A stretch of 49,596 bases of DNA from contig NZ_LMUU01000251.1 of assembly GCF_009765775.1 (NCBI RefSeq), positions 52,770-102,365 of the forward strand. The letters are read 5' to 3'. Within the stretch, counting starts at the first letter, position 1. Every line of letters starts with the position of its first letter. Below the pieces are notes generated by a model that was given only the letters and a program-made list of their open reading frames with translations, was not told the origin of the DNA and did not search any database. Positions 1 to 7,776 of the stretch are shown here, piece after piece. A program made the position numbers and the translations under genes. This DNA comes from Beijerinckia sp. L45 (GTDB lineage: Bacteria > Pseudomonadota > Alphaproteobacteria > Rhizobiales > Beijerinckiaceae).

Positions 1-1
1 C

Positions 2-1558
2 GGCGACACCGGCGACTTTTCGAACGTCATCTACACGGGCTATCCCGTTTCGGTGCCGGGGCAGGGCGCAACCGTGACGCCGTTCCTCGAGAGCGATCCG
101 GTTCTCGGCGACGTCGACGAGCATTTCGCCGGCAACTACCTCGACGAAGACACGATTCTCAAGGCCGCACGCGACGAGGGGCTCGAGACCGCGTCGATCG
201 GCAAGCTCGGCCCGGCCCTCATCTTCGATTCGACGCAGCGCGACGGCCAGCACACCGTGGTGCTCGACGACCAGACCGGCTCGAAGGACGGCGTCCCGCT
301 CGCCGACTGGGTCAAGCAGGGCTTTGCCGCGATCAATCTCGCGCCCGTCGCGCCCGGTCGCGGCCAGCCCAACGGCGACTTCAAGACGCCGGGTACGCTC
401 AAGGCCAACGTCGTGCAGCAGGACTGGTTTGTCGCGGCGACCACCAAGGTCGTGCTGCCCAAGCTCAAGGCCGACGGCAAAGGGTTCGTCCTCGTCTACT
501 GGTCGCGCGATCCCGACGGAACCCAGCATAATCAGGGCGACAGCCTGGGACGCGTAACGCCCGGCATCAACGGCCCGACCTCGATGGCGGCGATTCGCAA
601 TGCCGACGACAACCTCGCCAGCTTGCGCAAAGCGCTCGACGATCTCGGCCTCGCCGCGACGACCGATATCATCGTCACGTCCGACCATGGATTTTCGACC
701 ATCACGAAAGCCAGCGCGACGAGTCCCGCGGCGAAGCAGTCCTACAAGGATACGCGCCCCGGCGAGTTGCCGCCCGGCTTTCTCGCGCTCGACCTGGCGA
801 AGGCGCTCGACCTGCCGCTTCACGATCCCGACGCCGGCGAACGCCAGATCGGGCCGGGCGAGCACACCAGCCGCGCCAACGGCCTGATCGGGCAGGATCC
901 GCGCAAGCCCGACATCGTCGTGGCGGCCAATGGCGGGTCGGACCTCGTCTATCTCCCCGCCAAGGATCCGGCGTTGGCGCGCCGCGTCGTCGAGATCCTG
1001 CTTCGGCAGGATTATGTCAGCGGCCTGTTCGTCGATACGGCGCTCGGCCCGATCCCGGGCACTCTGCCGCTGAAGACCATCAATCTCGAGGGTTCGGCGG
1101 TCACGCCGATGCCCGCCATCGCCGTCAATTTCACCAGCGGGTCGACCGGCTGCGCCGACGCGACCCTATGTGGCACCGAGATCGCGGATACCGTGCTGCA
1201 GACCGGGCAGGGGATGCACGGCAGCTTCAGCCGCGCCGATACGCGGAATTTCATGGCCGCGATCGGACCGAGTTTTAAGACCGCGTTCGTCGACGACGCC
1301 CCGGCGAGCAACGCCGATCTCGGCAAGACCATCGCCGCGCTGTTCGCGCTCAAGACGTCGGACAAGGGATCGTTGGTGGGGCGCGTTCTGTCCGAAGCGT
1401 TTCCCGGCGGTTCAATCCCGGCCAGCGAACGCAAGACGCAACGGTCCGCACCCGGCATCGATGGTCTGCAAACCATCCTCGATTATCAGCTCGTCGGCAC
1501 GACGGCCTATTTCGACGCCGCCGGCTTTCCAGGCCGGACGGTGGGCCTAGTTCCCTGA
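2..1558 (+). CDS. Alkaline phosphatase/nucleotide pyrophosphatase family phosphodiesterase (5' partial)
   Basis: The reading frame is open to the left edge, so the gene starts outside the window; a GTG at 53 is internal. The product belongs to the type I phosphodiesterase/nucleotide pyrophosphatase branch of the alkaline phosphatase superfamily, two-metal hydrolases that cleave phosphoesters or phosphodiesters, usually outside the cytoplasm. Metal-ligand motifs are visible: DPDGTQHNQGD (about 508-540), TSDHGFS (about 677-697) and GMHGS (about 1212-1226). The first residues in the window (GDTGDFSNVIYTGYPV) match the stretch that normally follows the catalytic Thr/Ser, which must lie upstream. 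The substrate cannot be told from sequence. The next gene follows after 102 bp on the same strand. Confidence 0.85.
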   Translation, partial: GDTGDFSNVIYTGYPVSVPGQGATVTPFLESDPVLGDVDEHFAGNYLDEDTILKAARDEGLETASIGKLGPALIFDSTQRDGQHTVVLDDQTGSKDGVPLADWVKQGFAAINLAPVAPGRGQPNGDFKTPGTLKANVVQQDWFVAATTKVVLPKLKADGKGFVLVYWSRDPDGTQHNQGDSLGRVTPGINGPTSMAAIRNADDNLASLRKALDDLGLAATTDIIVTSDHGFSTITKASATSPAAKQSYKDTRPGELPPGFLALDLAKALDLPLHDPDAGERQIGPGEHTSRANGLIGQDPRKPDIVVAANGGSDLVYLPAKDPALARRVVEILLRQDYVSGLFVDTALGPIPGTLPLKTINLEGSAVTPMPAIAVNFTSGSTGCADATLCGTEIADTVLQTGQGMHGSFSRADTRNFMAAIGPSFKTAFVDDAPASNADLGKTIAALFALKTSDKGSLVGRVLSEAFPGGSIPASERKTQRSAPGIDGLQTILDYQLVGTTAYFDAAGFPGRTVGLVP

Positions 1559-1660
1559 ATCCACGGCGTTCGGCTCGTTCGGAACCCCTGACAAGCCCGC
1601 AAGGTCCTGATACCCTTTTTGCATACGCCGCCAATCGAGATTTCGGCCGAGGAGAGTGTC

Positions 1661-2593
1661 ATGTCCGGTTTTCACCGTCGCGCCTTTATGACCACCGCGG
1701 CCGCCGCGATCGCGGCGCCGAGTTTTGTCGCCGCCAAGGAAACCAGCGCCATGAATTGGGCCACGATGCCGCTTGCCGCCAGGGATGCGGCCTTCAACAA
1801 CCAACTCGCGACCGGCGCCGAACTCGCCAAGTCCCTGACCGATGGCTATGTGGCGGCTTCGGCCAAGCTACGGGAACAGCACCCGAACCACCTCGGCCTG
1901 TCCTACGGCAGCGGCGCCCGAAACAAATGGGATCTGTATCCCGGCAGCGACCCGAAGGCGCCTTGTCTCGTCTTCATCTTCGGCGGCTGGTGGCAGCGCA
2001 ACAGCCGCGAGAGCTTTGCCTGCGTCGCCGAAGGCGTGCTGGCTCACGGCTGGTCGGCTGCTTTTCCTGATTACACGCTGGCGCCGGACGCCAGCCTGAC
2101 ACAGATCACCCGGGAAATTCGCGCCTCGCTCGATTGGCTGGCGCGGGAAGGCGGCACGCACGGCATCAGCGGCCCGATTGTTCTCTCGGGCTGGTCGGCC
2201 GGCGGCCATCTCGCCGCCTTCACGGCGGATCACCCCCTCGTAGCCGCCGCCATGCCGGTCTCGGGCGCCTTCGAACTCGGCCCGTTGCGCGACGTGCCGT
2301 CGGTCAACGCCAAGCTGAAGCTGACGGACCTCGAGGTCGAGACGCTGTCGCCGCTCCGCCTGGCCGCGGTAAACAAGCCGATGACCATCGCTTACGGGTC
2401 GTCGGAGCTGCCCGGCATGATCGCCAACAGCCGGGACCTGCACGCGCATCGCTCCGACGCCCACTGCCCGGGCGCTCTGATTCCAATTCCGCATGGCAAC
2501 CATTTCAGTGTCCTGCAGGAGCTGCAGAAGCCGCACGGCATCCTGACCCGCGCCGCTCTACAGCTTGCGGACGACATCAAGGTTGTCGGCTGA
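1661..2593 (+). CDS. Alpha/beta hydrolase, arylformamidase-like, possible Tat leader
   Basis: A 310-residue serine hydrolase of the alpha/beta fold. The nucleophile elbow is G-W-S-A-G with Ser179; FGGWW at 108-112 sits where the HGG oxyanion motif of arylformamidase/carboxylesterase relatives lies; the likely catalytic His is in PHGNH near the C-terminus. The ATG at 1661 follows a purine-rich ribosome site (gaggagag) and gives an N-terminus with a twin-arginine-like RRAFM followed by an Ala-rich hydrophobic stretch, suggesting export. An ATG at 1751, also preceded by aaggaaa, would give a leaderless cytoplasmic form, which fits arylformamidases better. The fold is secure; the substrate (formylkynurenine or another ester/amide) is not. 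Confidence 0.8.
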   Translation: MSGFHRRAFMTTAAAAIAAPSFVAAKETSAMNWATMPLAARDAAFNNQLATGAELAKSLTDGYVAASAKLREQHPNHLGLSYGSGARNKWDLYPGSDPKAPCLVFIFGGWWQRNSRESFACVAEGVLAHGWSAAFPDYTLAPDASLTQITREIRASLDWLAREGGTHGISGPIVLSGWSAGGHLAAFTADHPLVAAAMPVSGAFELGPLRDVPSVNAKLKLTDLEVETLSPLRLAAVNKPMTIAYGSSELPGMIANSRDLHAHRSDAHCPGALIPIPHGNHFSVLQELQKPHGILTRAALQLADDIKVVG

Positions 2594-2601
2594 CGAAGCG
2601 A

Positions 2602-2802
2602 TCAGGCCGCGACCGGCGCGGCCTTCAGCGCGAGGTTCTGGAGTTGATCCCGGGTCAACACCATGCCTGTGTCGGTCGTGACGCGCACCTCGCTTAACCC
2701 GAGCTCTTCGAACTCGTGGATCTTGAGCAAGGCTTCCACCGGGTTGTTGCGGATCACTTCGACGCTCGTTTTCGGGGTCGACGCGCAGATCATGTAAGGC
2801 AT
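2602..2802 (-). CDS. Small conserved-looking protein, 66 aa
   Basis: A small acidic/hydrophobic protein of unknown function. The ATG at 2802 is preceded by ctggag at good spacing; an 18-residue extension upstream is poor coding sequence. It reads MPYMICASTPK then a helix-like stretch (VEALLKIHEFEELGLSEV) and TDTGMVLTRDQLQNLAL. No signal peptide or membrane segment is seen. It converges on the upstream hydrolase gene with 8 bp between stops, so the two share no obvious terminator. No family is recognised. Confidence 0.6.
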   Translation of the reverse strand: MPYMICASTPKTSVEVIRNNPVEALLKIHEFEELGLSEVRVTTDTGMVLTRDQLQNLALKAAPVAA

Positions 2803-2926
2803 GACGGTCTCCAGCTCTGAATCAAGAACTGGCATCGCTCGTGCGGTCCCGCGCAAGCGGAGCGGTTCTTGTCTGAGATGTGGCGCGCCGCAGGGCTGTC
2901 TTCAATTCAGGTCTTTCGACAGACGA

Positions 2927-2951
2927 AAGCCGCGGGGATCGCCCGCGGCTT
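2927..2951 (-). terminator. Hairpin terminator for the Cys-rich protein gene
   Basis: Perfect 10-bp arms (2927-2936 and 2942-2951, aagccgcggg / cccgcggctt) flank a 5-nt loop. Read on the minus strand the stem is followed by ttTCGTCT, a short U-rich tail. It lies 46 bp past the stop of the gene at 2998-3222. No measured termination; the assignment is from structure and position. Confidence 0.55.
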
Positions 2952-2997
2952 CGGTCTTAGTCCCGCGACAAACCGCTTGGCGGCGTCACGCGTGCGG

Positions 2998-3222
2998 TCA
3001 CGGGCGCTCCATGACCTTTTTGCACGCCGGGCTCAGGTGCTTGATCTCTTTGTGAAGACAGGCAACGATTGCCGTCTCGTCCGGGATGTACTGATCGCAG
3101 AGACGATGCACATCCGGCTCGCAAGCCGCCTGATCGTCTGCGGAACCGCGCTGTTGAGCGGCGGCTAGTCCTGAAAAACCGCCAATCAGAAGGATGGACA
3201 GTGCGGCTGCTTTCAACATCAT
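2998..3222 (-). CDS. Small secreted cysteine-rich-repeat protein, 74 aa
   Basis: Starts at ATG 3222 (or the adjacent ATG 3219) behind a strong gaggaag site. A signal peptide covers about residues 1-22 (MMLKAAALSILLIGGFSGLAAA). The mature part of about 50 residues has four cysteines in the spacing C-P-D-x3-LC ... AC ... AC, with the segment ACLHKEIKHLSPACKKV typical of the cysteine-rich GLG1-type repeat (Pfam Cys_rich_FGFR-like), here a single copy. It probably forms two disulfides in the periplasm. Role unknown. It is transcribed away from the MBL-fold gene and ends at a hairpin terminator. Confidence 0.75.
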   Translation of the reverse strand: MMLKAAALSILLIGGFSGLAAAQQRGSADDQAACEPDVHRLCDQYIPDETAIVACLHKEIKHLSPACKKVMERP

Positions 3223-3393
3223 AGGTTTTCTTCCTCGGTTTATTGACATGTGCAACGTCTCGACGAGCGAAACGATCCCTTTTCGCCGACGCGACCGCTG
3301 CCTCTTCTCTCGCGCGTCTCGGGCGATATGGGAAGGGCCTTCGGAAAACGGAGCGTGGTTGGCCGCACGGCCGGATTGAGCCATAAGCCGTCG

Positions 3394-4389
3394 ATGGCGC
3401 AGAACCCCTATTACAACGGCCCAGCCTCGGATCATTTCGACGGCACGCGTTTCTTCCTCGAAGGTGGCGCCCCGGATAAAAGCCGCGGCGACCTGTGGCG
3501 TCTCATGCGGACGCCGCGTGCCGCCTGGCCTGCGGCGGTTGCGAATCCGCCCTCGGCCTTGCCGCAGGATCGCGTCTCTGGTGACGCCTTGCGGGTCACT
3601 TCGATCGGGCATGCCAGCGTTCTGATCCAGACCCGCGGCCTGAACATCCTCGTCGATCCCGTCTGGTCGACACGCGCGAGCCCGTTCCGCTTGTTCGGTC
3701 CAAAACGGGCGTCCGCGCCGGGAATCGCGATCGGCGACCTGCCGAAGCTCGATGCCATCCTGATCACCCACAACCACTACGACCACCTGGATCTCAGAAC
3801 GCTCGACGTTCTGCGGCGGCAGAATCCGTGCCGCATCATCACCGCGCTCGGCAACGACACGATCATCAAGCGCCATGACAAACGGTTTGCCGTCGAAGCT
3901 TACGACTGGGACGACAAGGTGGCCCTATCCAGCGATGTCACGGTGACGCTGGTTCCGACACATCACTGGTCGGCGCGCTGGCTCAACGACCGGCGCATGG
4001 CGCTCTGGACGGGCTTCGTGCTGGAAACGCCGGACGGCCCGATCTACCATATCGGCGACACCGCCTATCCCGACGGCGCGATCTTCCGCGCCATTCCGCA
4101 GCGGTTCGGCCGACCGCGCCTCGCGATCATTCCGATCGGGGCCTACGAGCCGCGCTGGTTCATGAAGGATGCCCACGTCGAGCCGGCGGAAAGCCTCCGC
4201 ATCTTCGAGGACACGCAGGCGCATTATGCCCTGGCCCATCATTGGGGCACGTTCCAGCTGACCGCCGAGGCGATCGACGACCCGCCGCGTCGCCTGGCAG
4301 CGGCCCTGGCGGCGAGCACCATCGCACCGGACCGCTTTCGGGTTCAATCGCCCGGTTCCGCCTTCGACGTCCCAGTCGCGGAAGGCTGA
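3394..4389 (+). CDS. Metallo-beta-lactamase-fold hydrolase (NAPE-PLD/UlaG-like)
   Basis: A 331-residue hydrolase of the metallo-beta-lactamase superfamily, group related to UlaG and N-acylphosphatidylethanolamine phospholipase D. The metal motif HNHYDH is at residues 126-131, followed by THHWSAR (third ligand region) and GDTAY (bridging Asp). The chosen ATG at 3394 gives an N-terminus (AQNPYYNGPASDHFDGTRFF) like that of family members; the frame is open further upstream to 3250, and an ATG at 3328 is a weaker alternative. It likely binds two zinc ions. Phosphodiester, phospholipid and lactone substrates are all known in this group, so substrate is left open. Confidence 0.85.
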   Translation: MAQNPYYNGPASDHFDGTRFFLEGGAPDKSRGDLWRLMRTPRAAWPAAVANPPSALPQDRVSGDALRVTSIGHASVLIQTRGLNILVDPVWSTRASPFRLFGPKRASAPGIAIGDLPKLDAILITHNHYDHLDLRTLDVLRRQNPCRIITALGNDTIIKRHDKRFAVEAYDWDDKVALSSDVTVTLVPTHHWSARWLNDRRMALWTGFVLETPDGPIYHIGDTAYPDGAIFRAIPQRFGRPRLAIIPIGAYEPRWFMKDAHVEPAESLRIFEDTQAHYALAHHWGTFQLTAEAIDDPPRRLAAALAASTIAPDRFRVQSPGSAFDVPVAEG

Positions 4390-4653
4390 CCGCCGCCGCC
4401 TTGCTGCCCTGGCACCCCAAGTACGATGTTTTTCAACGAAGTAGCGTAGGCATCCTTGCTCTCAGGCTCGCGCTATGGATGCCCGGATATACTGAATTCT
4501 CTGTCGGAAGTTCCGCATTCTCGGTTGCGATCGCGCTTCGGCTGCAATGAACGCACAGAACAATAGATGCATAGGCCCATGTATATAGCATCATGGTTGA
4601 CAGATCGTAGCTTTTACTGAAGATTTGCTTTGTCAATTCATGGTGATTGCGCG
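4390..4653. other. Intergenic region upstream of the coiled-coil gene cluster
   Basis: About 260 bp without a convincing gene, AT-richer than the flanks. It probably holds the promoter of the coiled-coil cluster starting at 4654, but no sigma-factor box can be assigned with confidence. A 67-codon minus-strand frame inside it (4433-4636) lacks a ribosome site and protein-like composition. Confidence 0.4.
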
Positions 4654-5175
4654 ATGTCGAGTGTACTGGTGGCCGATGGCAATCGCGATTTCGTGTCCTA
4701 CATACCGCCGATCAATCGCAGCGTGGTGCAAGAGCTCGACCGCTCGCTGCGGGACACGCTGAAGGTTTTCAGTCAAAACCGGAACGCCGAACAAAACCCG
4801 GCCGAGGTCGCTCGAGACATCACGGGCTCTGTCGATGCGGTGGAACGCGCGGCCAGTCTGATCGGGTCGATGGGCTCGCGCATCCGGGACTTGGAGACAC
4901 GCGTCGAAGAGGCGGAAGCCCAACGTCTCATCCTGTCGGCCGAGCGCGACAAAAGCGTGGCGCAGGCTGCAGCGGCCAGTGAGAAGCTCGCGGCCGAGAC
5001 GGAGCGGCGTAGTCTGGCGGAAGCGCGTGCCAAGGAACACGAGTCCTATTCGAAGGGCCTCGAAAGCGATTTGTCGGCGGCTCGAGCCGATATCGAGCGG
5101 TTGACCGCCGTCATCGCGCAAGCGTTCGGTTCGATCGAACCGATGAATTTCAACGGCGTAGGCTTCGGCACCTAA
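4654..5175 (+). CDS. Coiled-coil protein A of four-gene cluster, 173 aa
   Basis: First gene of a four-gene cluster of coiled-coil proteins. The N-terminal 60 residues (MSSVLVADGNRDFVSYIPPI then a short helix) differ from the rest. From about residue 70 to 155 the sequence is a continuous acidic/basic heptad-like helix (LETRVEEAEAQRLILSAERD, EKLAAETERRSLAEARAKEH). The last 20 residues are non-helical and end in NFNGVGFGT. No signal peptide, membrane segment or catalytic motif. The ATG at 4654 was chosen; its ribosome site is weak. Function unknown; a scaffold or filament role is possible but unproven. Confidence 0.7.
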   Translation: MSSVLVADGNRDFVSYIPPINRSVVQELDRSLRDTLKVFSQNRNAEQNPAEVARDITGSVDAVERAASLIGSMGSRIRDLETRVEEAEAQRLILSAERDKSVAQAAAASEKLAAETERRSLAEARAKEHESYSKGLESDLSAARADIERLTAVIAQAFGSIEPMNFNGVGFGT

Positions 5176-5266
5176 TCGATGGGTCTCGAACGAAACAAGA
5201 GGTTCCGAAGAGCGACCCAGCTCTGTTCGTGACCAAACAGCCTCGAGAAACGATGCGGATCGACCG

Positions 5267-5689
5267 ATGATTGCCGACGATATCGCCCTGAGCCCTGATC
5301 CGAGCCGCGAAGACGAGCCTGCGAGCGTGTCGCTTTTCGACCTGCAGGTCGCATTTACGACGTTGCTTCATGTTCACGACACGATCAGCGACCTGAAGGC
5401 GCGCTGCCTGAGCGTCGCCGATATCGAAAACGCCAACCGCATGATCCGCACCTTGGAAGGCCGCCTGAACGGCTACCAGGGCGAGTGCAAGCGCCTCGCC
5501 GAGAGCCTGCAGGAAGCCGAACGCCGCACCAGGATTTACAGGCGCCGCTCCGAGGACGCGGAGACGAAGCTCGCCTCCTTGCAGCGCACGATTTCGCAGC
5601 GCCTCATCGGACAGCTGATCGAAGACGACGTGTCCGGCACTTTGCCGCTCGAGCCGTCGCACACGCAACACGCATCACCGGCCTCTTAG
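5267..5689 (+). CDS. Coiled-coil protein B of four-gene cluster, 140 aa
   Basis: Second coiled-coil gene, 91 bp after protein A. Residues 1-25 are acidic and Pro/Ser-rich; residues 26-50 form an amphipathic helix (LQVAFTTLLHVHDTISDLKA); residues 50-115 are a coiled coil (ANRMIRTLEGRLNGYQGECK, LAESLQEAERRTRIYRRRSE). The C-terminal 25 residues are probably disordered. The layout of disordered head, helix, coil and short tail resembles protein A, suggesting both join one assembly. No recognised domain. Confidence 0.7.
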   Translation: MIADDIALSPDPSREDEPASVSLFDLQVAFTTLLHVHDTISDLKARCLSVADIENANRMIRTLEGRLNGYQGECKRLAESLQEAERRTRIYRRRSEDAETKLASLQRTISQRLIGQLIEDDVSGTLPLEPSHTQHASPAS

Positions 5690-5718
5690 ACGACCGGCTG
5701 TCACGCGGAGGAACGAAC

Positions 5719-7221
5719 ATGGGCGAGCGCCACGGTCTGTTAGGACGTCTTTTCGCATCGGATCCAAACCCGCCGCCGCCTGCGCTGCTCGCGCAGGCGC
5801 CGTTGAACCTGCCGTTGGTGGCAAGACCCGCCGCCACGCCGTTCGGCGCCTTCGGCGAAAAGGGGGAGCAGCTCGGCGAGCAGATCGCACACGTGTTCGG
5901 CCGGATCAACGCGCTGCAGCAGCTGCGCGACGACTTCGCGGCGATCGCCACGCCGATGAACGAGTTCATCACGTCTCATGCCGATGCGCAGACGCGCCTC
6001 GCCGAAAGCGAAGCGCTGCTGGCGCGCGAGCGCAAGGAAACACTGACGCTGCGCGGCGTCACCGGAACCTTGCGCACCAAAACGTCTCAGCTGGAAGACG
6101 ACATCGTCGCGCTGCAGAGCCAGCTTCGTATCCATCGGGAGACGGCCGACGCTCGCGACGCCGACCTGAAGAGCCTGAAACTCCGGGCGGATGATTCCGC
6201 ATCCCGGCTCGACTGGACCGGCCGCCAGCTCGCCGCCGAAACCGAGAAGGCGCAGAATTCTGCCGATGCCCATCGCGGCGTGGCCGACGACCTTCAACGC
6301 GTCGAGCAGGAGCTTGCGCTGGAAAAGGCGCGGACGATGGAGCAGCGCGACGCCGCCATCGCCGCCGAGGCGGAGATCAAGCGCCTGCATGAGCTCGTCG
6401 AGCGGCTGCAACCGGCGCTGGGTCAGGCCAAGCGCCGCATCGGCGATCTCGAAACCGACCTCCAGTCTTCCGGCCTGAGCCTCGGTGCATTGGAGCTAAA
6501 GATCGCGAGCGAACAGGAAACCCGCCAGACGTTGGAAGCAGCCCGCGCGCAGGAGAAGGTGACGTTCGAAAACGAGATCGCGTCGCTCGTTATTCAGGTC
6601 GAGGCGCTCACCGGTCGCCAGGCCACGACGGCAAGGCTGCTCGAGCAGACCCGGGCGCTGGTCACCGAAAAGATCGAAGAGATGCGGCTTGCCGATCGCG
6701 CGGCGAAGGACGCGCTCGCCGGCAAAATCGCGGCGGAACGGCGCCATGCCGCGGCCGACGGGGAGGTCCGCCGGCTGGGGCTGCAGTCCGAGGCCGCGGA
6801 AAAGATCGTGCAGGACACGCAGGAGCGCTGCGCCATGTTGGGCAAGGCGATGGCCGCCAAGGAGCTGCAGCTCGAGCAGACGCAGGGGCGCCTCGAGAGC
6901 CTGTCAGGCCAGCTGGAGGCCACCACCCGGCGCTACGACCAGGAGCGCGCGGAAGTCGAAGCGATGAACCGCAATCTCATCGAAGAGGTCCAGAGCGAAA
7001 AGGCCGAACGGGCGCTCGCGCAAGGAGCCCTGTCGATCGCCCGCGCCAGTCGCGAAAAGCTGCTCGGCCAGATCGAGGAGCTGAAGCGCGTCCGGTCGCT
7101 TGGGGATCACGAATGGCGCGAACCGGCGCGTCGCGACGAGCGGGATCCTTTTGAAGCCGCCGAACCGACGAATGTGCGCGTCCTCCGCGCGCCCGAGGTG
7201 CAGGGCGAGCAGCAGCCATGA
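5719..7221 (+). CDS. Large coiled-coil protein C of four-gene cluster, 500 aa
   Basis: The main protein of the cluster. The ATG at 5719 follows cggagga at good spacing; an in-frame extension upstream overlaps gene B and is out-of-frame sequence. The head (1-50) reads MGERHGLLGRLFASDPNPPP, with a short basic/aromatic patch then a Pro-rich linker. Residues about 55-470 are almost unbroken coiled coil rich in Ala, Glu, Arg, Leu and Gln, with few Pro or Gly. The tail (470-500) is charged. From memory it resembles Bradyrhizobium-type proteins loosely annotated as chemotaxis or chromosome-segregation proteins; no SMC ATPase head or chemotaxis signalling tip is present. A crescentin-like filament is an idea, not a conclusion. 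Confidence 0.75.
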   Translation: MGERHGLLGRLFASDPNPPPPALLAQAPLNLPLVARPAATPFGAFGEKGEQLGEQIAHVFGRINALQQLRDDFAAIATPMNEFITSHADAQTRLAESEALLARERKETLTLRGVTGTLRTKTSQLEDDIVALQSQLRIHRETADARDADLKSLKLRADDSASRLDWTGRQLAAETEKAQNSADAHRGVADDLQRVEQELALEKARTMEQRDAAIAAEAEIKRLHELVERLQPALGQAKRRIGDLETDLQSSGLSLGALELKIASEQETRQTLEAARAQEKVTFENEIASLVIQVEALTGRQATTARLLEQTRALVTEKIEEMRLADRAAKDALAGKIAAERRHAAADGEVRRLGLQSEAAEKIVQDTQERCAMLGKAMAAKELQLEQTQGRLESLSGQLEATTRRYDQERAEVEAMNRNLIEEVQSEKAERALAQGALSIARASREKLLGQIEELKRVRSLGDHEWREPARRDERDPFEAAEPTNVRVLRAPEVQGEQQP

Positions 7222-7679
7222 CCGCCGAGCGCGAGCACGATCGGCCTTTTTCCAGCCAGCCGGGATCATCAAAAATGGAAACCAGGAAACTCGCCACCAC
7301 GGATTTGCCCGAACGCCCCGCCGAGCCGGCCAAGGGGCCGCCCGACAAGGTCTTTCATTTTCTTCCCTCGGCGACGGAGCGGCAGCCGGAGAAGCGCGCG
7401 GTGCCGGGGGGACGCGACTGGGCGGCCGCCCTCGACCTCATCACCGAGGCCTCCGAAGCGGTGCGCCTCGCCGAGGATCGCACCATCGCCGCCGAGCAGT
7501 ACAACCAGCAGCTGACGCAATTCTTCAAGGATCAGGGCAAAGCCACCGAGGCGAAGATCGCGGCCGCCGAGAAGCGGGCCGAGCTCGCGGAGCTGCGGGC
7601 GGCCGAAGCCGAGGAATGGCTGGCACGCCTCCACGATGCGATCGTCGGCGGCTTCAAGGGCGTCGTTGCGCCGCGCTGA
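7218..7679 (+). CDS. Coiled-coil protein D of four-gene cluster, 153 aa
   Basis: Starts at ATG 7218, which overlaps the stop of protein C as ATGA, so the two are probably translationally coupled. Residues 1-60 are polar and Pro-rich, likely disordered; residues 68-140 form a coiled coil (EASEAVRLAEDRTIAAEQYN, KIAAAEKRAELAELRAAEAE); the tail is IVGGFKGVVAPR. An internal ATG at 7275 is an alternative start. The overlap with C and the shared architecture support a single complex. Unknown function. Confidence 0.7.
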   Translation: MTAEREHDRPFSSQPGSSKMETRKLATTDLPERPAEPAKGPPDKVFHFLPSATERQPEKRAVPGGRDWAAALDLITEASEAVRLAEDRTIAAEQYNQQLTQFFKDQGKATEAKIAAAEKRAELAELRAAEAEEWLARLHDAIVGGFKGVVAPR

Positions 7680-7731
7680 GCTGGCCGCTGACCGCAACGG
7701 TGATGTGAATCGGCGATAGGGACCCGAATGG

Positions 7732-7770
7732 CTCGCGTGACGTTGGCAGGCTCAAGCCACCTCACGCGAG
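7732..7770. promoter_or_regulatory. Inverted repeat upstream of oxalate decarboxylase gene
   Basis: Nine-bp arms ctcgcgtga (7732-7740) and tcacgcgag (7762-7770) are exactly complementary with 21 bp between them. The right arm ends 6 bp before the ATG at 7777, where a ribosome site would be expected but is weak. It could be an operator or an RNA hairpin that occludes the start. No known regulator is assigned. Confidence 0.4.
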
Positions 7771-7776
7771 ATCATC

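Noticed and set aside
4433-4636. 67-codon minus-strand frame in the gap before the coiled-coil cluster
   Set aside because: No ribosome site, odd composition, and occupies the probable promoter.
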